Shown piece after piece: positions 53,665 to 64,000 of a stretch of DNA of 64,000 nucleotides; positions within the stretch are counted from its first letter, which is position 1, and every line of letters begins with the position of its first letter. Source of the DNA: Cricetomys ansorgei. Taxonomy: Eukaryota; Chordata; Mammalia; Rodentia; Nesomyidae. Location: NCBI GenBank assembly GCA_026225945.1, contig JAMJFZ010004031.1:3822001-3886000 (forward strand). Direction: 5' to 3'. Below the pieces are notes generated by a model. The model was given only the letters and a program-made list of their open reading frames with translations, did no database searches and was not told the origin of the DNA. The position numbers and the translations under genes are program-made.

Positions 53665-56600
53665 ATTCCATTTTTTTTATTAGAAGGTTTGAATTTTTAA
53701 GAACTAGAGTGGATGGAAGGCATTAAAATGGAAATAGTGAAACATGAACAAATGTGCTAACATAGAAAATCACAGCACTTTCAGTGGCATTACTAATCAG
53801 GAGAGAAAATATACCTGGAAATGAATTTCAAAAGCAATTCCTAACAGAATATAACCAGGAATTTAAACATCCAACAAATGGCCAGATTCTAATCCAATTA
53901 ATCATGGCCTTTTAAGTTTTATATACAGTGTAGATAATATGTACCGAGGTTTAATTATAGGGTGACTTTTGGCTGACATAGTGTCAGCATGAGCCCCTGA
54001 ATCCTACCTTTTATGCCTCCAGATTTTTAAGCCTGGAAGAATAAAGCATTATAAACATAACTCTGACATTGCCCAGTGATGAAAGTGGTCAGGTCTGGGA
54101 AGCTTAAGTGAGTAAGACAATGACGAAAAATTTCTAGAAATTTCCTAAAGGGGACATAGAAATAAAACTTATTCCGTATAAAAATGGGGCATTTCCTTGG
54201 TGACTTATGAGCATCAGGTGAGTGTGTTTCTCCCGCCAGTTTGTTACCCATATGTACCTGTATGTACCAAACAGTAAAGAAGACATAAGCACGGGAGTCT
54301 CAGCATGACTTGAAACAAAATGACGGAAATTAGTTAAAATAATGATTGTTCTTTACTATTGAATATTGTTCTCAGAATTCTTTGGGTCCGTGTATATTGT
54401 GTTTCCAGAGCAACCCAGAAAGGAGATCTAAAACATTTTATGCTTGAGACAGTTTCAAAACATAGCCAAGGTGTTCCCAAAAAAAGTGATAGTAATTTTG
54501 CTAATATGTTGAAATATATGCTAAAAACTTCAATACTTGAGAAAACAGAATGAGATGAAGTGGCCCTTTCTGAGAGAAGCGTGGCGAAGCCTGACATGAG
54601 CAGGCTACAAGGAAGCCACTCTGAACTGCAGCACACTGAAAGGTCTCTGAGATGGCTACGTTAAGTCCCAGGCCACTGGTCACTCCGGCCAAGGGTGTGG
54701 ATTTAGAAGCCGGCTGCACTCAGTCATTGAATGCCAGCCCGCGTTCATCTTTTCTCACCCGTCTTCTGCTTCTCACCATGGGAAAACATTAGCTTCGAAG
54801 TTGCTCTTTCGTTTTCTGGAGAAGACTGAAACTTACAACGTAAAACGCCATAGTCTCTCATGCTCAGTGACCCCACTTTTGAAAGGGCGAGTCGAATTTT
54901 GTTGTATACCTCCCTGCTGCCCTTGCGGCTTCTTAGACATCAGGATGTTTGAAAGGAAAGAGCAAAGTGCTGAGCTGAGAAAATTGTGAGACGCAGTTCC
55001 TCACTTTACAAGAAGAGAGGTTTTTTTTTTTTTTTGAAAAAGCAAAAATCATTTGCGTTTCTGGCTAATGTACAAAAAGATAGAGCCATATCAAGTTCAA
55101 GGGTTTTGTGGTCTTTGAATAGCTCTGTTAGTTTTCACTGAATGGCCAATTTATTCTACAGATTAGCCTAACCTACTCTGAAATGTCACAGTCAGGTGAG
55201 ACCCAGCTCCTATCTACCAGTAAAGAATATTTGATCAACAAATTCAGCAGTCATTTACATTAAAACATGTCTTTGTACGCTCTCCCCCCGCCCCCCAGTT
55301 CTTTACCAGGATTCACTGCAGTGAACTTCCCAAAGCAAGCATTTAAATTGAAAACAAAAGAGAAAGTAGAAATAAATTCTCTCTGGTTTTCCATCCTGAG
55401 CTAGTTATTTTAGAAACATTGTTAGCCTAAAATTCAAATGTAAAACTTACAAATAAACTTGAGTGTTGTAGTTCTTGGGATGGCAAAGTACATTTTCCCT
55501 TATAGTTTTATTAACAAATTTTCTATCAATGTAACAGTAAGATAAGTAGATAATTTTGACAGACTCATTAAAAATCCATAGTTACAATGATGCCTCAAAA
55601 GGCATTAACGGAGCCTCCTTGGGATGGACGTGGGGATGTCGTCATGAACATCCAGGTGGATCCAGAACGTGTAGACTGTAGCCTTTCACTTACTTTCTGT
55701 TTAAGATTTCCCCAAATGCCACTAATCCTAAAATATGTATGAAATCATCCAATTCATATTCTGTTGAAAATAATACACTACAACTGGAAATGGAAAAGAC
55801 AGTACAGGCAACTTGGCTCAACTTGATCCAAAGATAAAGGTCGCTGAGACTTGCAGAACTCAATCCAAAAGCTGCTTGAAACCTTGCCATTTTCCTCCCC
55901 TGTCTCTGTGTCACATGGATCAGACCACAGGTAGAATGTTGATTCATTAAATTGTAAAGATGGTTTTTCCAAGAAAGATGAAGTAGACACGTACATATTA
56001 CTGACAGAAAGTTTCTAAACATATTAAATTTCTGAAGTTATAAAAATCTGGGTATGAATAATTAAAATGAGGGGAGTTAAACTAAGCTGTGAGAAAAAGC
56101 CAACATTTCTGGGTCCAGATTTGCAGCTGAACCCTTGTTAGCTCCATGCTGGCTTAGGTTAGATCCTGCAGCTCTGAGACTCAGAGATTATTGGAGGTGC
56201 CATGTTAGTAGTTTGTTTTCAAAACCACCTATTAGGCACCAGTGAGAAAACGTAGGAAGATAACCCATAATGTGATGAAAAATAGGCTACCACTATGGGC
56301 AGCGATGACTCAAGCCCACTGAACAGCCTTCTGTTTTCACATCTGCAGCGAGGGACCTGGAGGCTTCAATCGTTGGTTATAGGGCAATTCCAAAGATCTT
56401 TGCCATCTAAAACCTCTCCTCTCTCTTCCTTTTGTCTGCACTTAGAAAAAAAAAACCATGATAATTATGGATCATGTATGTACAGTTACAGTACACATAG
56501 GAATATATACGCTAGAATTCTTTGGCATAAAATTTTGGATTACAGCATATACTTTATTTCTGTTTAGAAGTTCAGCAAATATATATTGGTCTTGATTTGA

Positions 56601-57960
56601 GAAATCTTAAAGGTACCTATTCAACTTTAACTCACACTTTTTCCCTCTCTTCCTCCCTAACCCCTCTCAACATTGTTTAACTAAACATTCATTGATATCC
56701 CTTAGAACACATTTGTGGTTTATCATTGCAATCAATATCTTATCCTATTGCCTGTATTAAAAGTTATTTAATATTATTAAGGTTTGTAATTGGGAAATTA
56801 ATCTGCCTTTGCATTTATAAAGGTTGAATGAGTCATGATAATTTACTTTGCCCCGCGATAATATTCAAATCAATTTTTTCTTATCCCTTTTTTACATGAG
56901 CTCTGTCCTGTTAGCATTCCTCTTACTAAATATGGCAAAAATTCATGTTCATTTCTCACATAGCTAGAAAATCTTTTGCAGTATCTGTGCAAACAATTTC
57001 TCTCTGCGTTTCCTAGTGTACATCTATCTGCACTGCTCTGTCAATATGTTTGAGTTGCAAATGTAAACAACGAGATGATCTGAAATTTCCTCTGACAGAG
57101 CGATTTCCCCCACTGATGCTCATTTCTCCTTGTATGTGTATCTGTGAGAACAATTCCTCTCTTTGTTCAGACATTAAGGGTTTGCCAGAGGCAGATTTTT
57201 ATGACATTAATACATAGAATGTTCTGGGTATCTCTTTCATGATCTGGAAGGAGAGCAGATGAAAAACAATACATTTTCCAAAGGCATCAGTTAGTTCAAA
57301 AGAGTTCAAAGACTGAAGCCAAGGATTTCTTCAAGTTTAGCATACAGATGTCTAACTGGCGGAGGTGAGGAGGACAGACATGGAGGCAAGAGAGTAGGGA
57401 GGGAAAACCTGCATGCTGGGTGGGGAAGGGAGTTTGTCTCCCAGCCTTCTTTGAAATGTCACTTTCTTCTTCCTTCTACACTAGAATGGCAACTTTTTAA
57501 TGCATTTATGATTAGAAGATACAGTTTTGCAATAACACCATGAGTCAGTCCATCACTACTAATGCAAGAGTTTCTTAAACGTGGAAAGTACTGGATATTT
57601 GAGGGAAAATATAATGAAAAGAGGTAAAACATTGGGAGGCCCATTATTTTTGTGGAATTCTATGTAAAATTATTGAGAGGAAGCAAAGCCCAGTGCCATC
57701 AGATGTCCGGAGCTTATGTGACTGAGTGTATTAGACACTTGCACTAATGAGACTCAGGCTTAATCTGAGCTTTTAAAGGGACTTGTGGAATTTACAATAA
57801 TTCTCCCTAGTGTCCACAGCACTCTCTTTCCCCATTTAGCTTTCTTTTCATTAGCATGCCCATAACAAACACTAATGCGCACCACATTATCTTGATTTAG
57901 CCTCATCCCTGAGGCTCTCAGAACTGTGGTGGTGTTTTCAGCCTCTACTATTGATCACGC
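53665..57960. other. About 4.3 kb without gene or recognised repeat
   Basis: I see no interspersed repeat here, which is unusual in this window. Small features are T15 at 55021-55035 and a C/G run near 55284-55300. The parts at 56740-56850 and 57700-57900 look like candidate conserved non-coding DNA (TAAT-rich, TGAGTCA at 56830-56836, ATTAGCAT near 57851). Frames of up to 110 codons show no protein features. Confidence 0.45.
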
Positions 57961-57964
57961 TCGT

Positions 57965-58120
57965 CAATGTGAAGAAGATAGAAGCAAGGAAATAGCCCCA
58001 TTTTATAGACAGATAATAGAAACTGATTTGCTGAGGTTCATGGAAGGAAGCTGGAGCAGATCCAGGTGGATACGGAAAGTTTAGTCACTTGACTAGTCCA
58101 AAGCTTGGTGGTGCAGTTTT
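57965..58120 (-). mobile_element. MIR SINE, reverse
   Basis: 'agccccattttatagacaga' near 57993, 'gaaactgatttgctgaggtt' near 58019 and 'agcttggtggtgcag' near 58102 read as reversed MIR ('ccccattttacagatgagg.aaactgaggc....caaagc'). Confidence 0.62.
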
Positions 58121-58124
58121 GGAG

Positions 58125-59995
58125 CCCAGAGCCTCGAAAATCAGGTAGCATGTCCTTAGAAGCTAAAAACGGTGTGTAAGGAGTCAGCTCTCAGTTTCCC
58201 CCAAATTCTGTAGTATGGTCTTACAATAAGTCTGTCCCTGAGCCTATGTTAGTGTGAATGTTAAAATGCAACAGAGCTTCAGGGGTTGACAATAAATGGC
58301 CATTGCTAATCCAAAAAATTAGTTGCATTAATTCAGAAGTTTTGTTCACAAAAGTCAGGAGGAGACACATGGATGCTTTTCTACCTTTAATGGACAAAAC
58401 AAAAGCTATAAAAAGAAAGAGCAAATTAGATATTGCTACACTTAAAAAAAAATGAGGTGCCAAGTAAAAATCTCAAATTTCGTTTTTATAACCACAAAGA
58501 AGCTTTCCCCTGGGAAGAGAGCTGAGCACCATATGGAATTCATGACCAGTAGCATAGGGCAGCATGAAAGACACACAGTTTATGGCTGTGCTAGGCACAG
58601 AGAGAGACAACTGATCATCCAGAATCTATGTTTCTTGAGTTCCTTTCCAGAGAATCCTCTTTGATCACAACACTGATGTCTTAGAACAGTGAAGTAGCCC
58701 AAAACAGCCAAGAGGTCAGGCTGTAATCAGGAAAAGGTGGAGTGAGCCACTCCACAATGGTGTCTTCCATTCCTTTGATTGTTGGGAATCACTGAGGAAC
58801 ACTCCAGAGAATCCATTAGGGATCATGTATCAGCCAGCTTTTGTATTAGTTTTCTAACTAAATATGTTTTCCTTAATTGCATCAATCACTTTGGGAGGGA
58901 AGTATGACTCTCCTCTCATCATCAACAAACAGGGACCACAAATGCACTGAGACATTTACAAACTGTGTGGTGTCTTGAGATTAAGACACTTGTGGTTTCG
59001 TGACTGAATTTTGCCTCTTTGGCTTAAACCAGGCTTAAAAAGTAGAGTTTGAGAGACATTGATGAGCCTCACAGTTTGTGGAACACACCAAGCCCTGCTC
59101 TTTTATACAGAGCTGAGCTGACAACTCTCACTACCTGCTTGGGTCCTGTAATTCAATGTTACTTTACATTCCCAAGGTAAGTCAACACAGGCAAAGGGAA
59201 GGCATGATTATTTTGGGACAATTTTTTTTTCATAACACACACATGAACTTTCAAATCCATGAGTTAATAGACAGCATTAGAGTGCTTGTGTTTTTAAGGC
59301 AAATCAGGAACCGCTTAGCAGGTGCAACACCCTGAGGTTACGACATGGTAATCTTTAGTGTCTAACTTGTCATTTCTTTCTTATTTTCCCCTGTTAACTA
59401 AAGTTCAAGATGACACGGATGCGGATTAATGTTCTCCCAGAAGTGTAGGTCAGGCTTCTTTGGTAAAGGGAGGTTGAGACCAAGAGAGAATAGAGCACTG
59501 ACAGCATCAGGACCAGGGATCTGGCACTTCAAGTAAAAGCTAATTAATTAGGCCAGACTGTGCATGTATTCTACAATGAAAATGTTCTAGAAGCAACTCC
59601 AGGACAAGTACATAATTTGAAAAGAATAAATGACACAACATGTAGTGATCCGTGTAGGATCCTTTTGCAAATAATACACCCATCTTAGTAGCAAAATGAA
59701 AAAAAGTCTACCAAAAGAAGAGTTCAAATTGATACACAGAATATTTTTCAATCCTTTGATTTTATATTAATTCAACAGATGATGAATACGCCCATCAAAT
59801 TTCTATGGAAATTTCTAAGTACTGGATTCTCAGTCCTTGTCTAAATTTCAGGGCAAGCAATGTGTGACCGAATCCTGGTGCACAGCTCTGAGCTGAAGGA
59901 CTTCCTGTCATCTTACCCTTCCTTGCTCAGACAATGTTGGCATTTAGATGACTGCTTTCCACTTTTTTTTCAGATGCTGGTTGCTGTGACTGAGG
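58125..59995. other. About 1.9 kb without gene or recognised repeat
   Basis: Ordinary mixed-composition non-coding sequence. A9 near 58444-58453 and T10 near 59222. Nothing else identifiable. Confidence 0.5.
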
Positions 59996-59999
59996 TCTC

Positions 60000-60182
60000 T
60001 CTTTTTTTAAATTTTATTTTATTTAAATGCATGCTGTAACTGCATGTACACCTGCATGCCAGAAAAAGGCATCTGATCCCATTATAGATGGTCATGAGCC
60101 ACCATGTGGTTGCTGGGAATTGAACTCAAGACGTCTGAAGAACAGTCAGTGTTCTTGACCTCTGAGTCATCTCTCCAGCTCC
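60000..60182 (-). mobile_element. B2 SINE, reverse
   Basis: A T-rich start (inverted tail) is followed by 'gcatctgatcccattataga', 'tggtcatgagccaccatgtg', 'gttgctgggaattgaactca', 'agaacagtcagtgttcttga' and 'cctctgagtcatctctccag'. This is B2 read from its 3' end, complete through the tRNA-derived head. B2 is restricted to murid-type rodents and is the strongest single marker of the host lineage. Confidence 0.95.
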
Positions 60183-60214
60183 TATGAATGAGATTTTAAA
60201 AGGCCATCCAGTGA

Positions 60215-60545
60215 AGGTCTGCTTGCCAGCCTGTGACACTATTGGGCACTGATGTAACCATTCAGAGACAGGCTTAGTTATCAGACATTACCTCATTGCA
60301 GCATACCATGGACCAGCATTTAGACTGTGGTCCCTTTCTCTCTCTTCACTTCCTGAAGCTGTCTCGACTTCATGCTCCCCTGATAGGATTTGAATGTCTT
60401 TGGCCAGTGCAACAGGAGCCAAGCAATCAGAATGAAAACTTTGAAACTGTGGGCAGAAAAAACCCTAAACTTCTCTTAAGTTGATTTTTGGGGTATACAG
60501 AAGAACATTTTGTCACAGTGATGGAAATCTGACTAACATGGAAGT
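60215..60545 (+). mobile_element. Rodent MaLR-like LTR, forward
   Basis: 'ctttgaaactgtgggcagaa' with 'aaaaccctaaacttctctta', then 'agttgatttttggggtatac' and 'cattttgtcacagtgatgga' with 'aatctgactaacatgg' match the 3' end of a rodent MaLR-like LTR ('gaaactgtgagccaaaataaaccc...taagttgctttttgtcaggg..ttttgtcacagtgataga...aactaacac'). The 5' limit is estimated. Confidence 0.65.
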
Positions 60546-60549
60546 GGGC

Positions 60550-61240
60550 AAAGAATGATTAACAAAATATCACAAGTCTATGCAGCCTTCCTCATTTCTA
60601 TGAAAAACTAAAATTAAATATATTAATTCTAAGAAAAGAATATGACTTATACTAGGTATCTAACTACAGGGTAGATATTAAATCCCCACCCCCCTCCCTA
60701 ATGCACTTGCAAGGAATTTGTCTCATTTTGAAAAAAAATAAATAAATGGCAGTGCTAAATTTATTAGAGCCTGGTACTTGACCACTCGCTAAGTGGTTAA
60801 AGAACCCTGAAAAGTAGGCGTTATCTCAGGGAAATCAAAGTGAATCAAATTGTTCACAGCACTGCTAGATACTACATCCCGATTTCTCAAAATCAGAACG
60901 TTCTCTTTACTACTTCCATCTCCTCCTGTGACATTCTACGATTGTTGCACTTAAGGAAATCATTCTAATGTGTAGTTATCCGCACTTTCTAAAGTAAAGA
61001 TTTTTCCAGTCCCTTCAATTGCCATTTAATATTCATAAATACATTTATTTTTCTTTCAATGAGAACACATACTTTTGGAAGGCAAGGACTTAGTATACTG
61101 ATTTTCTTTTTTTATGTTTTCCAGCATCTAGTGAAACGCATAACTTAACATTCAGCAAAATAGAGCAAGGAAAGTCACATTGGTTTACTTGTTAGTTGAA
61201 TGTACTTTTTTTGAGAAATTTTATTCTTTTTTTTTCCCTC
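60550..61240. other. No gene or recognised repeat
   Basis: About 690 bases of AT-rich sequence. Nothing identifiable. Confidence 0.5.
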
Positions 61241-61242
61241 TT

Positions 61243-61543
61243 AATGAAAATAGAATTTATTTTTTCACATAATACACCCTGATTACAGTTTCTATCCCAT
61301 ATATTCCTCCCAGTTCCTCTCCATCCAGGACCACCCAATTTCTCTCTCAGTAGAAAACAAACAGGCTTCTAAGGGACAATAATAAAATAAAATACAATAA
61401 GATAAAACAAAAACTAACATGTCGGAATAGAACAAAACCAACAAACCGTAGGAAAAGAGCCCAGGAAATGGCACAAGAAACACATATAGATGCAGAGACC
61501 CACTAGCACACTCAGGAATCACATAAGAACACTAAACTGGAAG

Positions 61544-61590
<47 letters not shown>

Positions 61591-61855
61591 GATATATTGG
61601 GGGTGGGGAGAGGAAAATCCGGACAGGACGTTATGAAACAAGGAACCTCCAAAGATGCCACTGAGTTTGTTTTCTGTTGGCCATCTAGTGCCTACTACTG
61701 AGCATGCGGCCCACCGTGAAGAGTGGTTTGTCTTGAAACATACTAAATGTTCAATTTCAAGTGATTATCAATTGGAGGTAGCTTCTGAGTTCAGGATGGA
61801 GGCATGTGTCCACTTTGCTTTTCAGATCTAGGACCCCATTTGTGATGCACACAAT
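61243..61855 (-). mobile_element. Rodent L1 3' UTR, reverse
   Basis: 'tcacataatacaccctgatt', then 'cccagttcctctccatccag', then 'gaccacccaatttctctctc', then 'aaacaggcttctaagggac' and 'aacactaaactggaagcta' match reversed rodent L1 3' UTR. After a (TA)n run, 'ttctgttggccatctagtgc', 'gtgattatcaattggaggta' and 'ggcatgtgtccactttgctt' continue it. The 75-codon frame at 61292-61522 is inside it and is not a gene. Confidence 0.88.
61544..61586. repeat. (TA)n microsatellite inside the L1
   Basis: About 21 TA units replacing or expanding a short AT stretch of the L1 3' UTR. Confidence 0.96.
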
Positions 61856-61915
61856 ATTCTCACCTAGAGTTCAAAGATATTTATAGAAACAGCAATTACT
61901 CTGCAGCCTTAAAAA
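61795..61915. repeat. Direct duplication, copy A
   Basis: This 121-base segment recurs at 62357-62477 with roughly 15-20% mismatches by eye and no gaps seen. Shared phrases are 'gatgcacacaatatt', 'agagtt' and 'tatttatagaa'. Its left half is reversed L1 3' UTR; its right half is sequence I do not recognise as L1. Confidence 0.85.
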
Positions 61916-62356
61916 GTTGTACGAAGCATCTACCAAAAATCGGTACTCTTCTAAAGAGAATTAGAAGAAAATGGAAGTTGTGGGACTCTGTATAAAGAAC
62001 TTTTCTTCTGGCTGTTGAAACTAATCTCTTCTGCTGATGATTTGTCTTAGTTTGGGCTACTTTCCATTGTAGAGGTTTTCTCTTTTTTCAAATTCAGAAT
62101 AAAAGAAGAAATATATATTATAAATGATGATAGTCAACATTTTTAAACAACCAAGAAGTCGACTTTTTTTTAAACAATGCATTCTAAAATTTTTCTGCAA
62201 TGATAACTGGTTTGAACTATAAAGTTATCTTCTTCAGGCAGCTTAAAAGAAAACTAACAAGTGATCTTGGAAGGCATTCGGAGTCAAAAGTGTTTAAGAA
62301 GATAAATTGATTACAATAAAAAGAAATCTCCAGTTTTGTTCTAAAATAAAGCTTGC

Positions 62357-62477
62357 GATGGGGGCATGTGTACATTTCTCCTTTCAGCTCTAGGGCCCCA
62401 TCTGGGATGCACACAATATTTTCCCCCAGAGTTGAAAGCTATTTATAGAAGCAGCAGTTACTCCACAGCTTTAAAAA
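62357..62477. repeat. Direct duplication, copy B
   Basis: Second copy of the segment at 61795-61915, 562 bases downstream and in the same orientation. It begins in 'gatgggggcatgtgtaca' (L1-like) and ends at 'agctttaaaaa'. The L1 3' UTR that precedes copy A is absent before copy B. Confidence 0.85.
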
Positions 62478-62479
62478 CA

Positions 62480-63189
62480 AAATGTATGAAATTCCTTATG
62501 TTCTTTGACATAGGCTCTCCTGATTTTTCACTAAAAGGTGATGGAAACTCTCAATAATACTACAAACTGGTGCTTTTTGACATGCTGTTGGTGGAATTTG
62601 AACATTTAATTCACTAAGCAGGAGATTACTGGTGAGCCTATACCTTGCCTGTGTGATTCTACAGAGTTTGCATGAAAAAAATAAGTGGAGAATTGTTTAA
62701 CTTTCTTCTCTTCTGATTTACAGCTGGGGAGACACACATCTGCAGTCTGCTCAGACCTGAGCAGTGGTCCCTCAGTCAACTATGAGTGTTGACTTTACTG
62801 ACACCTGATAGCCAGACTCATCAGTGCCGGAAGGGTTTGTATTGCGTATTTTTGAGTCAATTAATGAATAAAAGTGGCTAATAAAAGTAGAGTTTAACAA
62901 GTTGGAAAAACAAAACTAAGGACAGAAAAATCCCTAAATTATAATAAGATTGAAAGCTATCTACTTGTTTAAGGCAAAATCAAGCATGCCGTAAGGACTT
63001 AAAACTAGAGACACAGGTATTCTGTGATTTTTAAAACATTCTAAAAAGTAACAATGACAAGGCTTCAGAAAAGGTTCTACTTCTACCCCCAACTCTTTAG
63101 TACTATAGGGAACAGACACTTCAACGGCACCTAGGAAGCTAGACCTGAGTTGCTAGGAATAGAAGTGGAATATTAACTCAGAGACCAGG

Positions 63190-63235
<46 letters not shown>

Positions 63236-64000
63236 TCCACGCACTAATGTGGATTACAAAACCAGTGGATGTTTAGGAGTCAAAAAAAACTTATTCTAGG
63301 CTCAAATCATTGTAAATTAAACCTGATCTAGAAAGAAAATACTATTCCAAAAGTAGTGAGAGAAAAATACCACTATAAGACCACATTAAACTCATGGAAC
63401 AATTTCTTTATTTTGAAAGGTTTATTTTATTTTATTTATTTTATTATGGTTCTAGGAAGAGCTCTGGGCTTCGGTATGCCATATACTGTTACCAAAAACT
63501 TTAAGGAATTTCACCAAAGTTACCACATGTAATTGGGAAATTGGGGCATTCTCTTGGTATTTTCAGACCAGCTGATAAAGTAATCTAAAAATGAGTTCAA
63601 ATAGAAGTTTCAGGACAATCTTATTAGAGTTTAAAAGAAAAACCCAAGGGCAGACAAGCTTTAACCCCAGCAGCTGCCTGAAGGAGAGTGGAGAAGAGAA
63701 AGGAAAGGAGCCAAGCCCTTTGCATCTAGCTGGCGGGGAGGATAGCCACATGGTGAAGGAGTAGCCTGCTTAGAACAGGCAGATTTGGGAACTGCTTGGT
63801 TGCAGCTCTGTAAACTGCACTAGGGGCAGGAATTCTGGCAATGAGTACATTAAGTGGATAATTATTCCTCCTATTTCTTTAGCCAGGCTTAGGGTCAAAC
63901 TGCCTCGCTGACCCTTGGCAAGGTCACTTGTGGCTCACCTGGTCTAATTCTTTTGTTTATGATATTTTGGAATGTTAGGTCTAAGCCAACCTAGGAAAAA
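62480..64000. other. No gene or recognised repeat apart from a CA microsatellite
   Basis: About 1.5 kb. A TTTTA-rich patch lies at 63420-63447. Frames are short and show no protein features. Nothing else identifiable up to the right edge. Confidence 0.5.
63191..63231 (+). repeat. (CA)n microsatellite
   Basis: About 20 perfect CA units followed by CGCACTCCACGCAC. Likely polymorphic. Confidence 0.97.

Noticed and set aside
63880..63960. MIR-like 'gacccttggcaaggtcact'
   Set aside because: The resemblance to the MIR core is short and the following 3' core phrases are missing.

Overview
The window is nuclear DNA from a murid-type rodent, probably mouse, rat or a close relative. The evidence is the set of interspersed repeats: B1, B2, B3/B4-class and ID SINEs, rodent-type L1 3' ends, and a URR1-like hAT element. 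These sit among repeats shared by most placental mammals (L1M/HAL1-like LINE-1, L2, MIR, MLT1). I cannot tell mouse from rat by eye, and all repeat family names come from remembered consensus sequences, not from a search.

I find no protein-coding gene, rRNA, tRNA, CRISPR array or bacterial-style operon. The longest open frames (up to 138 codons) match no family I know. Several overlap transposons or pyrimidine-rich tracts, and their lengths are ordinary for chance frames in 64 kb of AT-rich DNA. The window reads as intergenic or intronic sequence. A non-coding RNA or a small exon cannot be excluded without alignment or transcript data.

Layout. 1-9.9 kb: a 5'-truncated rodent L1 3' end, a possible old L1, a B1, a rodent LTR-like repeat, a long L2 tail, a B1/B4 pair and an L1M fragment. 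12.8-13.4 kb: an L1 3' end, then a URR1-like element whose middle is replaced by L1 3'-UTR sequence. 17.3-25.5 kb: the densest SINE/LTR area, including a B3-class SINE split by a likely solo ERVK-type LTR, and a B4 SINE carrying an exact 46-bp tandem duplication. 33.2-36.2 kb: an L1M copy split by an MLT1 LTR, then further LTR, L1, ID and B1 copies. 39.6-45.8 kb: long degenerate minus-strand L1M/HAL1 sequence with a nested SINE, a (TA)n block and a roughly 690-bp stretch I cannot explain. 50.3-60 kb: almost free of recognisable repeats apart from two MIRs, and the best place to look for conserved regulatory DNA. 60-64 kb: a B2, an LTR-like repeat, a minus-strand L1 and a diverged 121-bp direct duplication.

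I did not find a new biological system. The points most worth checking are the nested insertions, the local duplications and palindromes, the unexplained block inside the L1M at about 42 kb, and the repeat-poor motif-rich segments near 26.3, 51.6 and 56.8-57.9 kb.
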